Of a stretch of 7,907 nt of DNA, positions 1 through 7,543 are shown piece by piece (the stretch's first letter is position 1; each line of letters starts with the position of its first letter). A program made the position numbers and the translations under genes. Location: contig JABSPC010000072.1 in the NCBI GenBank assembly GCA_013215515.1, positions 1 to 7,907 of the forward strand, written 5' to 3'. Under the pieces are notes generated by a model that saw nothing but the letters and a program-made list of their open reading frames with translations, searched no databases and was not told where the DNA came from. Origin of the DNA: Crocinitomicaceae bacterium (GTDB lineage Bacteria; Bacteroidota; Bacteroidia; Flavobacteriales_D; Crocinitomicaceae).

Positions 1-3000
1 ATTAAAATTCCACTTGCTTTTCTTTGTGTTTGTTACAGCCATTACACCAGACCAAGGCAAACCATCGGCATAAACCCCACTTAAATATAGTTGGGTTACG
101 GCTAGTGCCGAAAGCTTTGTTTTCTGTTCAACATTGTCGAGTTCCTTTAAAAATGGAATGATGGGAGTTCCGTTGGTTTCTGCATCTTTACTGATGAGTT
201 TAAACAGATTGTCTTCACCTAGTTTATCGGATAATTTTTTAAACAACGAAGAATTTAGAGCATTGTGAAAGTCTTTGGAAGTTTGAATTGGTGTAGGGTA
301 AGATATTGTTGTTCTTACTCCAGCAGGTACAAATTGAATAAAGCCACTATTAACAGATATACCCATTATTTTTCCGGCTATCTTATCCTGTATTTTTCCT
401 ATATGAAAATGGTTAATGTTAATGATGTCAGTCATCATACTAGCATTCTCTCCACTAGTCACAATAAAACCATTTTTCTCTTTTATTTCTCGAAGAACTG
501 CTAATGCCTCTGGCCCCATTTGAGCGAAATGCACACCATTACACCATTGTTGTGTTCTAACAATTTTAACTAACCCATGCCTATACAATAAAGTGAGTTC
601 GGGTTCTGTTTCACTTTCAATATAGCTCTTAATATGCGTGTTCGAAAACCCGACATTGGGATCGGGAAAACGAATAAAAACATAGGTGGTTGTAAGGTTA
701 TTTTTTTCTTTCTGAACTAATTCTTCAGTTAATTCCTCTTCAATCCCTAAATTAAGTCTAGACCTAAATGGCTGTAATACAAAGTACTCCATTTCATGTT
801 TGATGTACTTACCAGGGAAATATCCTACAGGAACATTTTTCTTAAGTGTGTTTGTCAATCTATTTCTGTCGTCAATCTCCAATACTTCGCTGTTTGTGAG
901 CTGGTGTAATGCAAGTTCCCAATCAGTAAAAAACTGGGGAGAAATGACAGGAAGATTTTTTTTAATGGGAAGAAACACCATGTGATGAATCATGTTAACC
1001 AGTCCCATTAACTCTTGAAATGTGTAGTCCATATAAACCATTCGTTTTTTGTTTCGATGCCTATAAGCAAAGGAATGGTCGTGTTGAGTTTCAAAATCTT
1101 TGCCCTGCATTTGAAAAATAGCTGCTACTAGGTTATAGAAGATCAAAACATCTTCTCGGGTGGTGTCTGATAATTCGTTTTGTGCAGTTTCTATTTTTTT
1201 TGCAAAACGAAAAACTCTGCCCCTAATTTCTTGCTCTTCTACTCTAAAATAGCTTGGATCGATCAAGGACTTCAGATAAATCATAAAGGAGAGCTTACCA
1301 AAACCAGGCAGATACTCTCTGGTTTTAGTGTTCATTATAGCTTGAAAATCTGGGAGGTCATAATTATAGACTTTTTTATATTCATCTAATAGCTCCTTAA
1401 ACTGTTCGGTTTCTTTGTCTTTCTGATAATTAGAGAGCAGCTGAAACGCTAGGGTTTCAACCACATCCCTCATGTTTTTTTCTAGCACCTTGTAGCTAAA
1501 CCTGTTCTTGATAACATTGATGTTATGAGCAATATCTTCTACATTGTTTTGTGGGTAAAAAACTTGGTCAATGATTTTATTCAATAGTTTTTTAGCAAAC
1601 CGATTACCTTTAAATTCTAATACCCTTAATCGATCTTTCTCATCCAAATTGGTTCCGATAACTTCTTCGTAAACTTCACGAGGTTCATATTGCCTACAGA
1701 ATATTGGAGTACCGCTCGCAGCAGCCTCTAGTATTGGCAAACCACGACCTTCTGTTTGGCTAGGTAATAGAATTAAAGATGAAATATGATATAGTTGCCA
1801 AATGTCTATAGGTGCGTTATATTTTTGTTTGTATTCGTCTTTATCAAAAGCACTAAATAAAAATCCTAAAAACACCTTAGATTTAAATTCATTCGGAAGA
1901 CTTTCAAGAAACAAACTAAAATCGAACAGCAACTCTTGATAATAATCTTTTTGACCAAGAGGAATTGGTCCGGATACTAAAAGTGTAATTTTTAAGCCAG
2001 GGTTGTCATAAAACTTCTGTCGAAACCGCTCTTGCAAAATGAGATTACTGATTAATCTGAAATTTAGTTCAATGGATTTTCTATTAATAACTCTAGTGGG
2101 CTGTAAGAAAACCACGTTGTTACTTACAAAATCTAAATCGGATATTTCCCTATGGCCTAAAAGAATGGGTTCTTTAGACCTATCGCTTGTTATGTGCTTT
2201 CTCGTTTCATGTGCAATAACAATATTGTCATCATTAGAGAAGATAGAAGCCACTTGTTTGAAAGCGCTGATGATACTTCGTTTACTAACGCTTTGATGTG
2301 ATTTAATGTCTATGGCTGTGCCAATTTTTGCTACATTGGCCGGATTATGCCCATTCATACGAAGGGTATGTTCATACTGAATTTGGTTTATACTCACCGT
2401 CATCCACGATTTTCTTTCCCAAGGGAATAGCACTTCAATTATGGAGAAAAACTCACCCACATGCGAATTAGTAAAGAAAAAATCCCGTGGTCCTTTTTTA
2501 AGTCCTTTCGTTTTAATATTCACTTTTGAGGTTCCACCCTCCCAATAAAAATCGTGATTATTGTTAATTACTGGTATTCCTAGGTATTCTGAAATTAGTA
2601 TAACGGCTAAGGTTAATGATACATTTCCAGGGTTGGAACATACGTTTATCGTATATAATAAGTTAATGCCATTTTCTTCTACATACCTCCCTAATTTTTC
2701 AGTAATCGTTAAAGTTTCTTCCCAAAACTCAGTAATCAATTCATTGTAATTCTTACTTCCTCTTTCTAGCTTTTTATGGAAAAACTTTTTGTAAAGAGGC
2801 CAATGGTCAAACCCATCCATTTCCTTAATTTCTTTCTGATAAGGCGAATCTATTAAGCTGCTTGCTTCTGGTTTAATTTCACCTGCGATGTAATGAACTT
2901 TTGTTTCAGGGAAAATGTTCTTTAATACACGGTTATATTTATTGGCTTCTACTGTAATTCCGTCTATGGTAAAATAAAAAGAGATTAACCCTATGCCGCC

Positions 3001-3195
3001 ATTTTCAACATGTTTGATGTAATCATCATGCCCCCCAAGAAATTCTGATTTTGGCGGGCTCTCTCTAACTTTATCTATAAACAACCCCAGATCGAACCAT
3101 GTATTAATTTCTTTCTTTCTTAAACTTTTCAGCATGTGATCGACTGTACTTTCTTTTTGACGTATTTTTTTTTCTTTTATAGTTTGAAATGACAT
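1..3195 (-). CDS. Large GT4-type glycosyltransferase with long unrecognised C-terminal region (3' end outside window)
   Basis: The frame is open from the ATG at 3195-3193 to base 1 (1065 codons, no stop), so the gene continues past the window. The start is secure: an in-frame TAA lies four codons upstream (3207-3205). Residues 1 to about 60 are a charged leader. About 65-330 form the N-terminal Rossmann half, with IDGITVEANKY at 77-87 and HDFYWEGG at 214-221. About 340-580 form the C-terminal GT-B half, with R368 and R372-K373 in a TRVINRK segment (likely donor-phosphate contacts) and the EX7E motif E482-GRGLPIL-E490. All these match, in order, the 413-aa enzyme encoded just upstream, so they are paralogues. 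Residues ~580-1065 resemble nothing I recognise; they include YVFIRFPDPNVGFSNTHIK from 838 and a GPEALAVLREIKEKNGF segment from 894. No membrane segment or signal peptide is evident, so the enzyme is probably cytoplasmic. Retaining nucleotide-sugar glycosyltransferase activity is inferred from the family; donor and acceptor are unknown. Confidence 0.85.
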   Translation of the reverse strand, partial: MSFQTIKEKKIRQKESTVDHMLKSLRKKEINTWFDLGLFIDKVRESPPKSEFLGGHDDYIKHVENGGIGLISFYFTIDGITVEANKYNRVLKNIFPETKVHYIAGEIKPEASSLIDSPYQKEIKEMDGFDHWPLYKKFFHKKLERGSKNYNELITEFWEETLTITEKLGRYVEENGINLLYTINVCSNPGNVSLTLAVILISEYLGIPVINNNHDFYWEGGTSKVNIKTKGLKKGPRDFFFTNSHVGEFFSIIEVLFPWERKSWMTVSINQIQYEHTLRMNGHNPANVAKIGTAIDIKSHQSVSKRSIISAFKQVASIFSNDDNIVIAHETRKHITSDRSKEPILLGHREISDLDFVSNNVVFLQPTRVINRKSIELNFRLISNLILQERFRQKFYDNPGLKITLLVSGPIPLGQKDYYQELLFDFSLFLESLPNEFKSKVFLGFLFSAFDKDEYKQKYNAPIDIWQLYHISSLILLPSQTEGRGLPILEAAASGTPIFCRQYEPREVYEEVIGTNLDEKDRLRVLEFKGNRFAKKLLNKIIDQVFYPQNNVEDIAHNINVIKNRFSYKVLEKNMRDVVETLAFQLLSNYQKDKETEQFKELLDEYKKVYNYDLPDFQAIMNTKTREYLPGFGKLSFMIYLKSLIDPSYFRVEEQEIRGRVFRFAKKIETAQNELSDTTREDVLIFYNLVAAIFQMQGKDFETQHDHSFAYRHRNKKRMVYMDYTFQELMGLVNMIHHMVFLPIKKNLPVISPQFFTDWELALHQLTNSEVLEIDDRNRLTNTLKKNVPVGYFPGKYIKHEMEYFVLQPFRSRLNLGIEEELTEELVQKEKNNLTTTYVFIRFPDPNVGFSNTHIKSYIESETEPELTLLYRHGLVKIVRTQQWCNGVHFAQMGPEALAVLREIKEKNGFIVTSGENASMMTDIININHFHIGKIQDKIAGKIMGISVNSGFIQFVPAGVRTTISYPTPIQTSKDFHNALNSSLFKKLSDKLGEDNLFKLISKDAETNGTPIIPFLKELDNVEQKTKLSALAVTQLYLSGVYADGLPWSGVMAVTNTKKSKWNFN

Positions 3196-3342
3196 GATGT
3201 TGGTTTATGGGTTTGTTTCGGTTTCTTATTCAGGAATTTCATTTAACCGTATATTATTTTGGATTAAGTTAATTTTCCTATACTAAAATCTGTAACTGCA
3301 GTATGGGTATTTTTATCCAGCTTTAGGAAGTTATTTCACAAA
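3196..3342 (-). other. Intergenic gap between the two glycosyltransferase genes
   Basis: This 147-nt gap separates the stop of the 413-aa glycosyltransferase from the start of the large one. I see no ORF and no stem followed by a T-tract, so no intrinsic terminator. No clear Bacteroidota promoter (TTG then TAnnTTTG) stands out either. The stretch is AT-rich and contains an 8-bp palindrome ACTGCAGT. Whether the large gene is co-transcribed or has its own promoter cannot be decided from the sequence. Confidence 0.5.
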
Positions 3343-4584
3343 TTATGAAAATAATAGGTTTAATTTTTGCTCCAAAATTTTAAATGAAAAATGTTTTTTC
3401 CCTAATTCATAATTGAATTCCCCTATTTGTCTAGCCAGCATAGGGTTGTATATGATTTCAGCCATTTTTTTCACTGCTTTATCAGTAAGTAAATTATCCT
3501 CTATTAGAAGCGTTTCAAATCCATGACAACCAATGTCTTGACTATAAACGGGTTTATAATCATTAACAAAAATTGGTTTTTTTGCCAGTACAGCTTCTAT
3601 AAAAGCGTTTCCAAACCCTTCATAAGTGCTAAAATAGGTGCAAGCTCTACCGTGAGCATAAAAGTCTGAAAGGTCTACATGGTTTATTCCTTTTTCTGCA
3701 GCAAAAATTACTTGATTCATAAGGTTTAAATCATGAATTTGATCTACCAGTTCATTGTAGTAAGTGTTATTTTCATCATCGTTGTGATTTCCAGAAATTA
3801 CAAGTTTTATATTTTTGTCGTTGAGTTTTTCTACTAATGATATGGCTGTTTCGATTCCTTTTCTTCTCACAATTCTCGTGACTTGCAAGAGCGGGATTTC
3901 ATTTTTCGAAACACCTATTCTTCTTAAGAAGAGTTCGTTTTTTTTAGTAGGTTGCCCAAATGAAGTGTTAAAATCCATTACGTTTGGAACCATTGTAGCA
4001 GAGATATTGAATCGATTTTTAAATGTTTCTACACCAAATGAGTTAATCACCGCATGTTTTACATGTGGAATTAATAAAGGAAAATTGTCGCTTACAAGCT
4101 GAGTGATTTCAGGGTGAATCGATTGATATCTATCTCCTCTCTCCCAATGAAAGTCATGATCATGTGTGACAATTGGAATGCTTGTTTTTTCAACTAATTT
4201 TTTAATTGCGACTCCCATGGATATGTGACAAGGAAGTGCTGAGGCATTTTCTGAAAGAAGGCAGTCAATTTTATTAAAAGCTACCCATTTTTCAAGTTCT
4301 ACAAATATGAGATTGGATACTTTTTCAATATGATCCATTAGATTATCTGCGGATTTGTCAGGTTCAAAAAATGCCTTTCGTTGTTCCCATTCTGCTTCAG
4401 CAGAAAAAAATGAAAGTAAGGGGCAGAGGAAGTGATCCGGGCGTTGCATTTTCCAGTTTTCAAATTCTCCTGAAATAACAAAGACCTTATGGCCAATTTT
4501 TTTTAATACGTCAATCCATTTAGTCGTTTCTAGAGCAACTCCATCAATCCCTCCGATACGTCCTATTATTATTCCAATTCTCAT
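3343..4584 (-). CDS. GT4-type glycosyltransferase (GT-B fold), 413 aa
   Basis: This is a complete GT-B glycosyltransferase of the usual length for family GT4 (about 350-420 aa). The N-terminal domain opens with a beta strand and glycine-rich loop (MRIGIIIGRIGGIDG, residues 1-15), followed by a conserved-looking IDGVALETTKW at 13-23 and HDHDFHWERGDRY at 141-153. The C-terminal domain has TRIVRRKG at 236-243, where R237 and R240-K242 are placed to bind the nucleotide-sugar phosphates, and the EX7E motif E322-GFGNAFI-E330 in the donor site. No signal peptide or membrane helix is seen, so it is likely cytosolic. The ATG at 4584 overlaps the TGA of the upstream small ORF as ATGA, which supports this start and suggests coupled translation. 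The combination of IDG-x3-E and HDF-x-WE motifs reminds me of GT4 enzymes making sugar-glycerate-type compounds (mannosylglucosylglycerate synthase), but this is a weak memory-based resemblance, and donor and acceptor remain open. Confidence 0.9.
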   Translation of the reverse strand: MRIGIIIGRIGGIDGVALETTKWIDVLKKIGHKVFVISGEFENWKMQRPDHFLCPLLSFFSAEAEWEQRKAFFEPDKSADNLMDHIEKVSNLIFVELEKWVAFNKIDCLLSENASALPCHISMGVAIKKLVEKTSIPIVTHDHDFHWERGDRYQSIHPEITQLVSDNFPLLIPHVKHAVINSFGVETFKNRFNISATMVPNVMDFNTSFGQPTKKNELFLRRIGVSKNEIPLLQVTRIVRRKGIETAISLVEKLNDKNIKLVISGNHNDDENNTYYNELVDQIHDLNLMNQVIFAAEKGINHVDLSDFYAHGRACTYFSTYEGFGNAFIEAVLAKKPIFVNDYKPVYSQDIGCHGFETLLIEDNLLTDKAVKKMAEIIYNPMLARQIGEFNYELGKKHFSFKILEQKLNLLFS

Positions 4585-4745
4585 GTTATTTCTTTAGTTT
4601 TATTATGAACTAGTTCAGTTACTTTTTTGTCATTATGGTCCATAAAACAATGGTTTTCATCTGGTGAGGCATGTGCTACATCTTTAATGTATGAATTGTA
4701 GCTTTGTTCCGTGGGCCTGCTTTGTGGCGCTATGATTTCATACAT
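4581..4745 (-). CDS. Small hypothetical protein, 54 aa, coupled to the glycosyltransferase
   Basis: A 54-codon ORF runs from the ATG at 4745-4743 to the TGA at 4583-4581 and fills nearly all of the gap between the peptidase and the glycosyltransferase. It starts 14 nt after the peptidase stop and overlaps the glycosyltransferase start by ATGA, the arrangement expected of a translated operon gene. The product begins MYEIIAPQSRPTEQSYNSYI and ends KVTELVHNKTKEIT. It is hydrophilic, with five histidines and one cysteine (C33), and has no signal peptide or membrane segment. I do not recognise a family. It could be a real small protein, a peptide whose translation delivers ribosomes to the glycosyltransferase start, or a remnant of a longer gene. 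Position supports it more than sequence does. Confidence 0.5.
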   Translation of the reverse strand: MYEIIAPQSRPTEQSYNSYIKDVAHASPDENHCFMDHNDKKVTELVHNKTKEIT

Positions 4746-4759
4746 ATTGTTAGTAATAG

Positions 4760-6436
4760 TTATTTTCTGTCTTCAATATCCACGATGTAATAAATCGACT
4801 TTTCGATTAAAAAATCCACCAATTCAACTTTGGCTACTTCTTGAGACTGGTAAATTGTTGTAGGTGTTAATATTAATATTTTGTCACCTACTTTTACTTC
4901 AATTTTACCTTTCTTATAAAATGGAATTTCTTTTTCCCATTTGTAGTAAATATTATGTTCAGTCTCGTCTTTAATTAATTTTAAGATTGGTGGTTCCAAT
5001 TCATTTAAGTACCAATCGAACAACGAAGAATAATCCCGCCCGAGGAGGCTGTTAAATTTTAGAACTAGTTCATCGGTGGTAATATTTTGGTGAAAAAGGT
5101 CTTGTTGAATAATAAATAAGCTTTTAAAGAAGAGGCTATCATTATCTATTACTTTTCTTAGCGAATGCATCATAAGTGCTCCTTTGTCATAAATATCTTG
5201 GTCAGCATCGTTGGTCCAGCTGTTATACAGCACATCGCACTTTTTGTAAATAGGAATGGTGTTGTATGTTGATTGGATACAGGAATTGATTCTTTTTGCA
5301 TAGTCTTCTTTTCCATAGATTCTTTCTAGAAAAAGTGCTTCAGAGTAGGTTGCCATCGCTTCATGTATCCAAATGTCACAATAATCTTTCCCAGTAATGT
5401 TATTTCCCCACCATTCGTGCGATAATTCATGTATTAGCGTTGTATTATAATCTTTCCAGTCAGTTCTATAATCATTCCCCATGGCAATCGCAGATTGATG
5501 TTCCATTGCGGAGAAGGTGGATTCTATAAATTTGCAACCGTCATTCCACCATGGAAACTCTCCATACATTTCTTCAAGCTCGTGCATAATTAGAGGTGCT
5601 TGATCATAAAAGTTACTTGCGGCTTCTTTGTTGGAATCGATTACTTGACATTCTATTTCTCGTTTAATTCCATTGATATCAGTATATGGTTTTGTCAGTT
5701 TAACAAAGTGACCAACATTGAATGAGATGTTATAGATATTGATTGGATTGGTGATTTCATGTTTGTAAGTTTTTGTGTTAATTGCTTTATTCTCAACGAT
5801 TGCTTTTAGTTTGCCATTTGCAACTGCAATTAGATTGCTTGGAACTGTTACATTGATTATACAGGAATCAGGTTTATCTCTCAATAATGCATTGCATGGC
5901 ATCATGAAGTGTGGACCAATACCTTCTGTTAATGTTGAAATCCAATGTCTGCCGTTTTGGTCTACTTTCCATTGTATCGGACCTTCACCTGCTACATTTG
6001 CAGTTTTACCTTCATAGTTAATCGTTAATTTTAATCGTGTATTGCGAGGTATGTTATGATCAAAAACTAAATAAAATAAATCGTGTTTTCTCTTAATTTT
6101 TGGGGAACCTACCGAACAATTAAATGTATTAATTTTCATTTTGTTTTGTAAGTCAAAAAGAAAAGTATCTTGGACAGAGTTGGTTGTGAAATGAATATTC
6201 ATTTCTCCAGATATTCTTTTCTTTTCTGGGAAAACTTCCACGTCCCAATCATATCTATTTACATGATAATCTCTTTGTAGATTTGAATTGTCTCCGGCAA
6301 GTTTTTCGAGCTTACTAAATTTCTTGAAATCTTTCTTATTGAGTTTGTAACCTATAAACGGTTTGTAATAACAGGCGTTTAGTGAAAAAAATAAGAAAGT
6401 TAAAAGGATTAATTTGAAAGAATTATTGTGCTTCAT
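4760..6436 (-). CDS. M1 family metallopeptidase, predicted lipoprotein
   Basis: This 558-aa protein is a zinc-dependent gluzincin peptidase of the M1 (aminopeptidase N-like) family. Residues 1-22 are a lipoprotein signal: K2, a hydrophobic core, then the lipobox L19-N-A-C22, so the mature protein should be lipid-anchored at Cys22 in the cell envelope. Residues ~55-250 are the N-terminal beta domain, with the M1-like TVPSNLIAVANGKL at 197-210. The catalytic domain has a GxMEN-type exopeptidase motif as SAMEH (309-313), the zinc site HELSH at 336-340 with the third ligand E359 in WIHEA exactly 18 residues on, and a candidate catalytic tyrosine Y416 in DIYDKGA. All key residues are present, so it should be active. 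The large C-terminal helical domain of classical aminopeptidase N is absent; residues after ~480 form a short beta-rich tail (PPILKL onward). Aminopeptidase activity on peptides is inferred from the family. It is the first gene of the apparent operon, and its start region is A-rich without a Shine-Dalgarno sequence. Confidence 0.93.
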   Translation of the reverse strand: MKHNNSFKLILLTFLFFSLNACYYKPFIGYKLNKKDFKKFSKLEKLAGDNSNLQRDYHVNRYDWDVEVFPEKKRISGEMNIHFTTNSVQDTFLFDLQNKMKINTFNCSVGSPKIKRKHDLFYLVFDHNIPRNTRLKLTINYEGKTANVAGEGPIQWKVDQNGRHWISTLTEGIGPHFMMPCNALLRDKPDSCIINVTVPSNLIAVANGKLKAIVENKAINTKTYKHEITNPINIYNISFNVGHFVKLTKPYTDINGIKREIECQVIDSNKEAASNFYDQAPLIMHELEEMYGEFPWWNDGCKFIESTFSAMEHQSAIAMGNDYRTDWKDYNTTLIHELSHEWWGNNITGKDYCDIWIHEAMATYSEALFLERIYGKEDYAKRINSCIQSTYNTIPIYKKCDVLYNSWTNDADQDIYDKGALMMHSLRKVIDNDSLFFKSLFIIQQDLFHQNITTDELVLKFNSLLGRDYSSLFDWYLNELEPPILKLIKDETEHNIYYKWEKEIPFYKKGKIEVKVGDKILILTPTTIYQSQEVAKVELVDFLIEKSIYYIVDIEDRK

Positions 6437-6479
6437 TTATAATTTTTTTTATCGAAATAGGTTGACCATTTTAATTATT

Positions 6480-6506
6480 GCTAACGTTCAGGGCTCGTAT
6501 GTTAGC
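6480..6506. repeat. Inverted repeat GCTAAC / GTTAGC
   Basis: Perfect 6-bp arms GCTAAC (6480-6485) and GTTAGC (6501-6506) flank a 15-nt centre. A G·T and a T-A pair can extend the stem to eight. No T-tract follows on either side, so it is not a standard terminator. It could be an operator, an RNA hairpin in the peptidase leader or a copy of a short dispersed repeat. The arms recall the core sites of integron attC elements, but the complete two-core structure is absent. Confidence 0.45.
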
Positions 6507-6530
6507 CATTCATTAAGTTATTAGATAAAA

Positions 6531-6551
6531 ATATACATTCAAAGTGTATAT
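6531..6551. repeat. Inverted repeat ATATACA / TGTATAT
   Basis: Perfect 7-bp arms ATATACA (6531-6537) and TGTATAT (6545-6551) are separated by TTCAAAG. The repeat is pure AT except for one C/G pair and lies about 95 bp upstream of the peptidase start, where a promoter or operator could sit. Chance occurrence in AT-rich DNA is quite possible. Confidence 0.35.
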
Positions 6552-6662
6552 ACCAAGAACCAATTAGAGGGGATAGGGAGTTCAAGACAGATACATGAAG
6601 AATGATATCGAAATTTAGAAATTCCACCCTTCTATGATGGATGTGCAACAAAAAAATGGACA

Positions 6663-6684
6663 CTAGGTTAAGATCATGCTGCTA
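6663..6684 (+). repeat. Terminal inverted repeat, OrfB-side end of the IS
   Basis: Reading inward, this stretch contains GTTAAGAT at 6667-6674 and TGCTA at 6680-6684, both shared in register with the opposite end (15/22 matches). It overlaps the TGA stop of OrfB at 6676-6674, as is common for compact IS elements. TGGACA just outside it (6657-6662) is the likely outermost tip. Confidence 0.65.
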
Positions 6685-7543
6685 TATTTTGATTATTGAT
6701 TTCTAATTCCAGTTCATTAATTATTTTGTACTTCAAAGCTGAGTGTCTTCTGTTGCGGTTGTACCAAGTCTCTATCCATTTGAAAATAGAGATTTCAGCA
6801 TCAGAATAAACATCATAGTGATTTTTGTAAATCCATTCAACTTTTAGGCTCTTGAAAAAACTTTCTGCCACTGCATTGTCCCAACAATTACCCTTTCTTG
6901 ACATACTTTGTTCCACAAGTTTCTTGTAGCTTTTCAATATATTTCTGAAAGTTGTGCTAGCATATTGGGAACCTCTGTCTGAATGGAAAATCAATTTTTT
7001 ACTGATCGGTCTATTTTTAACCGCGGCATACCAAGCTTTGATAACTGTATTTTCAGCCGTCATATCTTCGCTTAGAGACCATCCAATTACCTTTCTATCA
7101 AATAAATCAATGATAATGGTCAAATAAACCCAACCATTGGTTGTTTCAATATAAGTGATGTCTGATACCCACACTTGATTTCTTCTTTTCACTGAAAAGT
7201 TTTGATTCAACAGATTTGGAGAGACTGGATAGTTATGATTCGAGTCAGTTGTGTTTTTGAACTTTCGCGTTCTTCGAGCTTCGACACCTAAAGCTTTCAT
7301 CATCCGAGCAGTTCGTGGTCTAGATACTTTATAGCCACGTTTTTCTAGCTCGACTGCCATCCTTGGAGAACCATAACTTTGATAACTTTTTTCAAAAATG
7401 TCCTCAATAAGTTCAATGATTTCTCGATTCTCCAACCATCAATCAGATGGACCAGACTTTAGCCAGTTATAGTAACCACTTGTACTCACATCAAGTATTT
7501 TTGACATCTTCTCAACAGGGTATTTTAATTTGTGTTGTTTCAT
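6674..7543 (-). pseudogene. IS3-family transposase OrfB (DDE catalytic subunit), disrupted
   Basis: OrfB is the catalytic integrase-like half of the IS3 transposase. The segment from a TTG codon at 7435 to the TGA at 6676-6674 is open for 253 codons. It has an HTH_21-like region (about 1-60, with YGSPRMAVEL), then an rve core with D92 in VSDITY, D153 in FHSDRG and E191 in AVAESFF, and the closing WYNRNRRHSAL. I count 37 residues between the second D and the E, against 35 in the canonical family; the two extra lie around SYKKLVEQ. Upstream in the same frame, 7543-7442 encodes a typical OrfB start (MKQHKLKYPVEKMSKIL to WLKSGPSD), cut off by a TGA at 7441-7439 where CGA (Arg) would fit. The frame reached from OrfA by the usual -1 shift stops at 7542-7540, one base out of register, consistent with loss of one T in GGTTCATG. 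Full-length OrfAB therefore cannot form without suppression. Confidence 0.85.

Larger units (their letters stand above)
6437..6656. other. Intergenic region between the M1 peptidase and the IS element
   Basis: This 220-nt AT-rich stretch holds no ORF worth reporting on either strand. It must contain the promoter of the peptidase gene unless transcription enters from the insertion sequence, which points the same way. No exact TAnnTTTG box is visible on the minus strand; an ACACTTTG near 6547-6540 comes closest. Two short inverted repeats are annotated separately. A run of seven A (6650-6656) abuts the predicted IS end. Confidence 0.5.

Noticed and set aside
265..2749. Several plus-strand ORFs of 61-85 codons opposite the large glycosyltransferase
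   Set aside because: They lie antisense to a continuous 1065-codon frame with clear family motifs and have no recognisable products; they are frame shadows.
3815..6017. Plus-strand ORFs of 95 and 80 codons opposite the 413-aa glycosyltransferase and the peptidase
   Set aside because: Each overlaps motif-bearing coding sequence on the minus strand and shows no protein features of its own.
6480..6506. Complete integron attC site
   Set aside because: Only one pair of core-like arms is present, the arms do not fully fit the seven-base core consensus, the 15-nt centre is too short for the inner core pair, and no integrase or cassette array is seen.
6480..6551. Intrinsic terminator
   Set aside because: Neither inverted repeat is GC-rich with a following T-tract on either strand.
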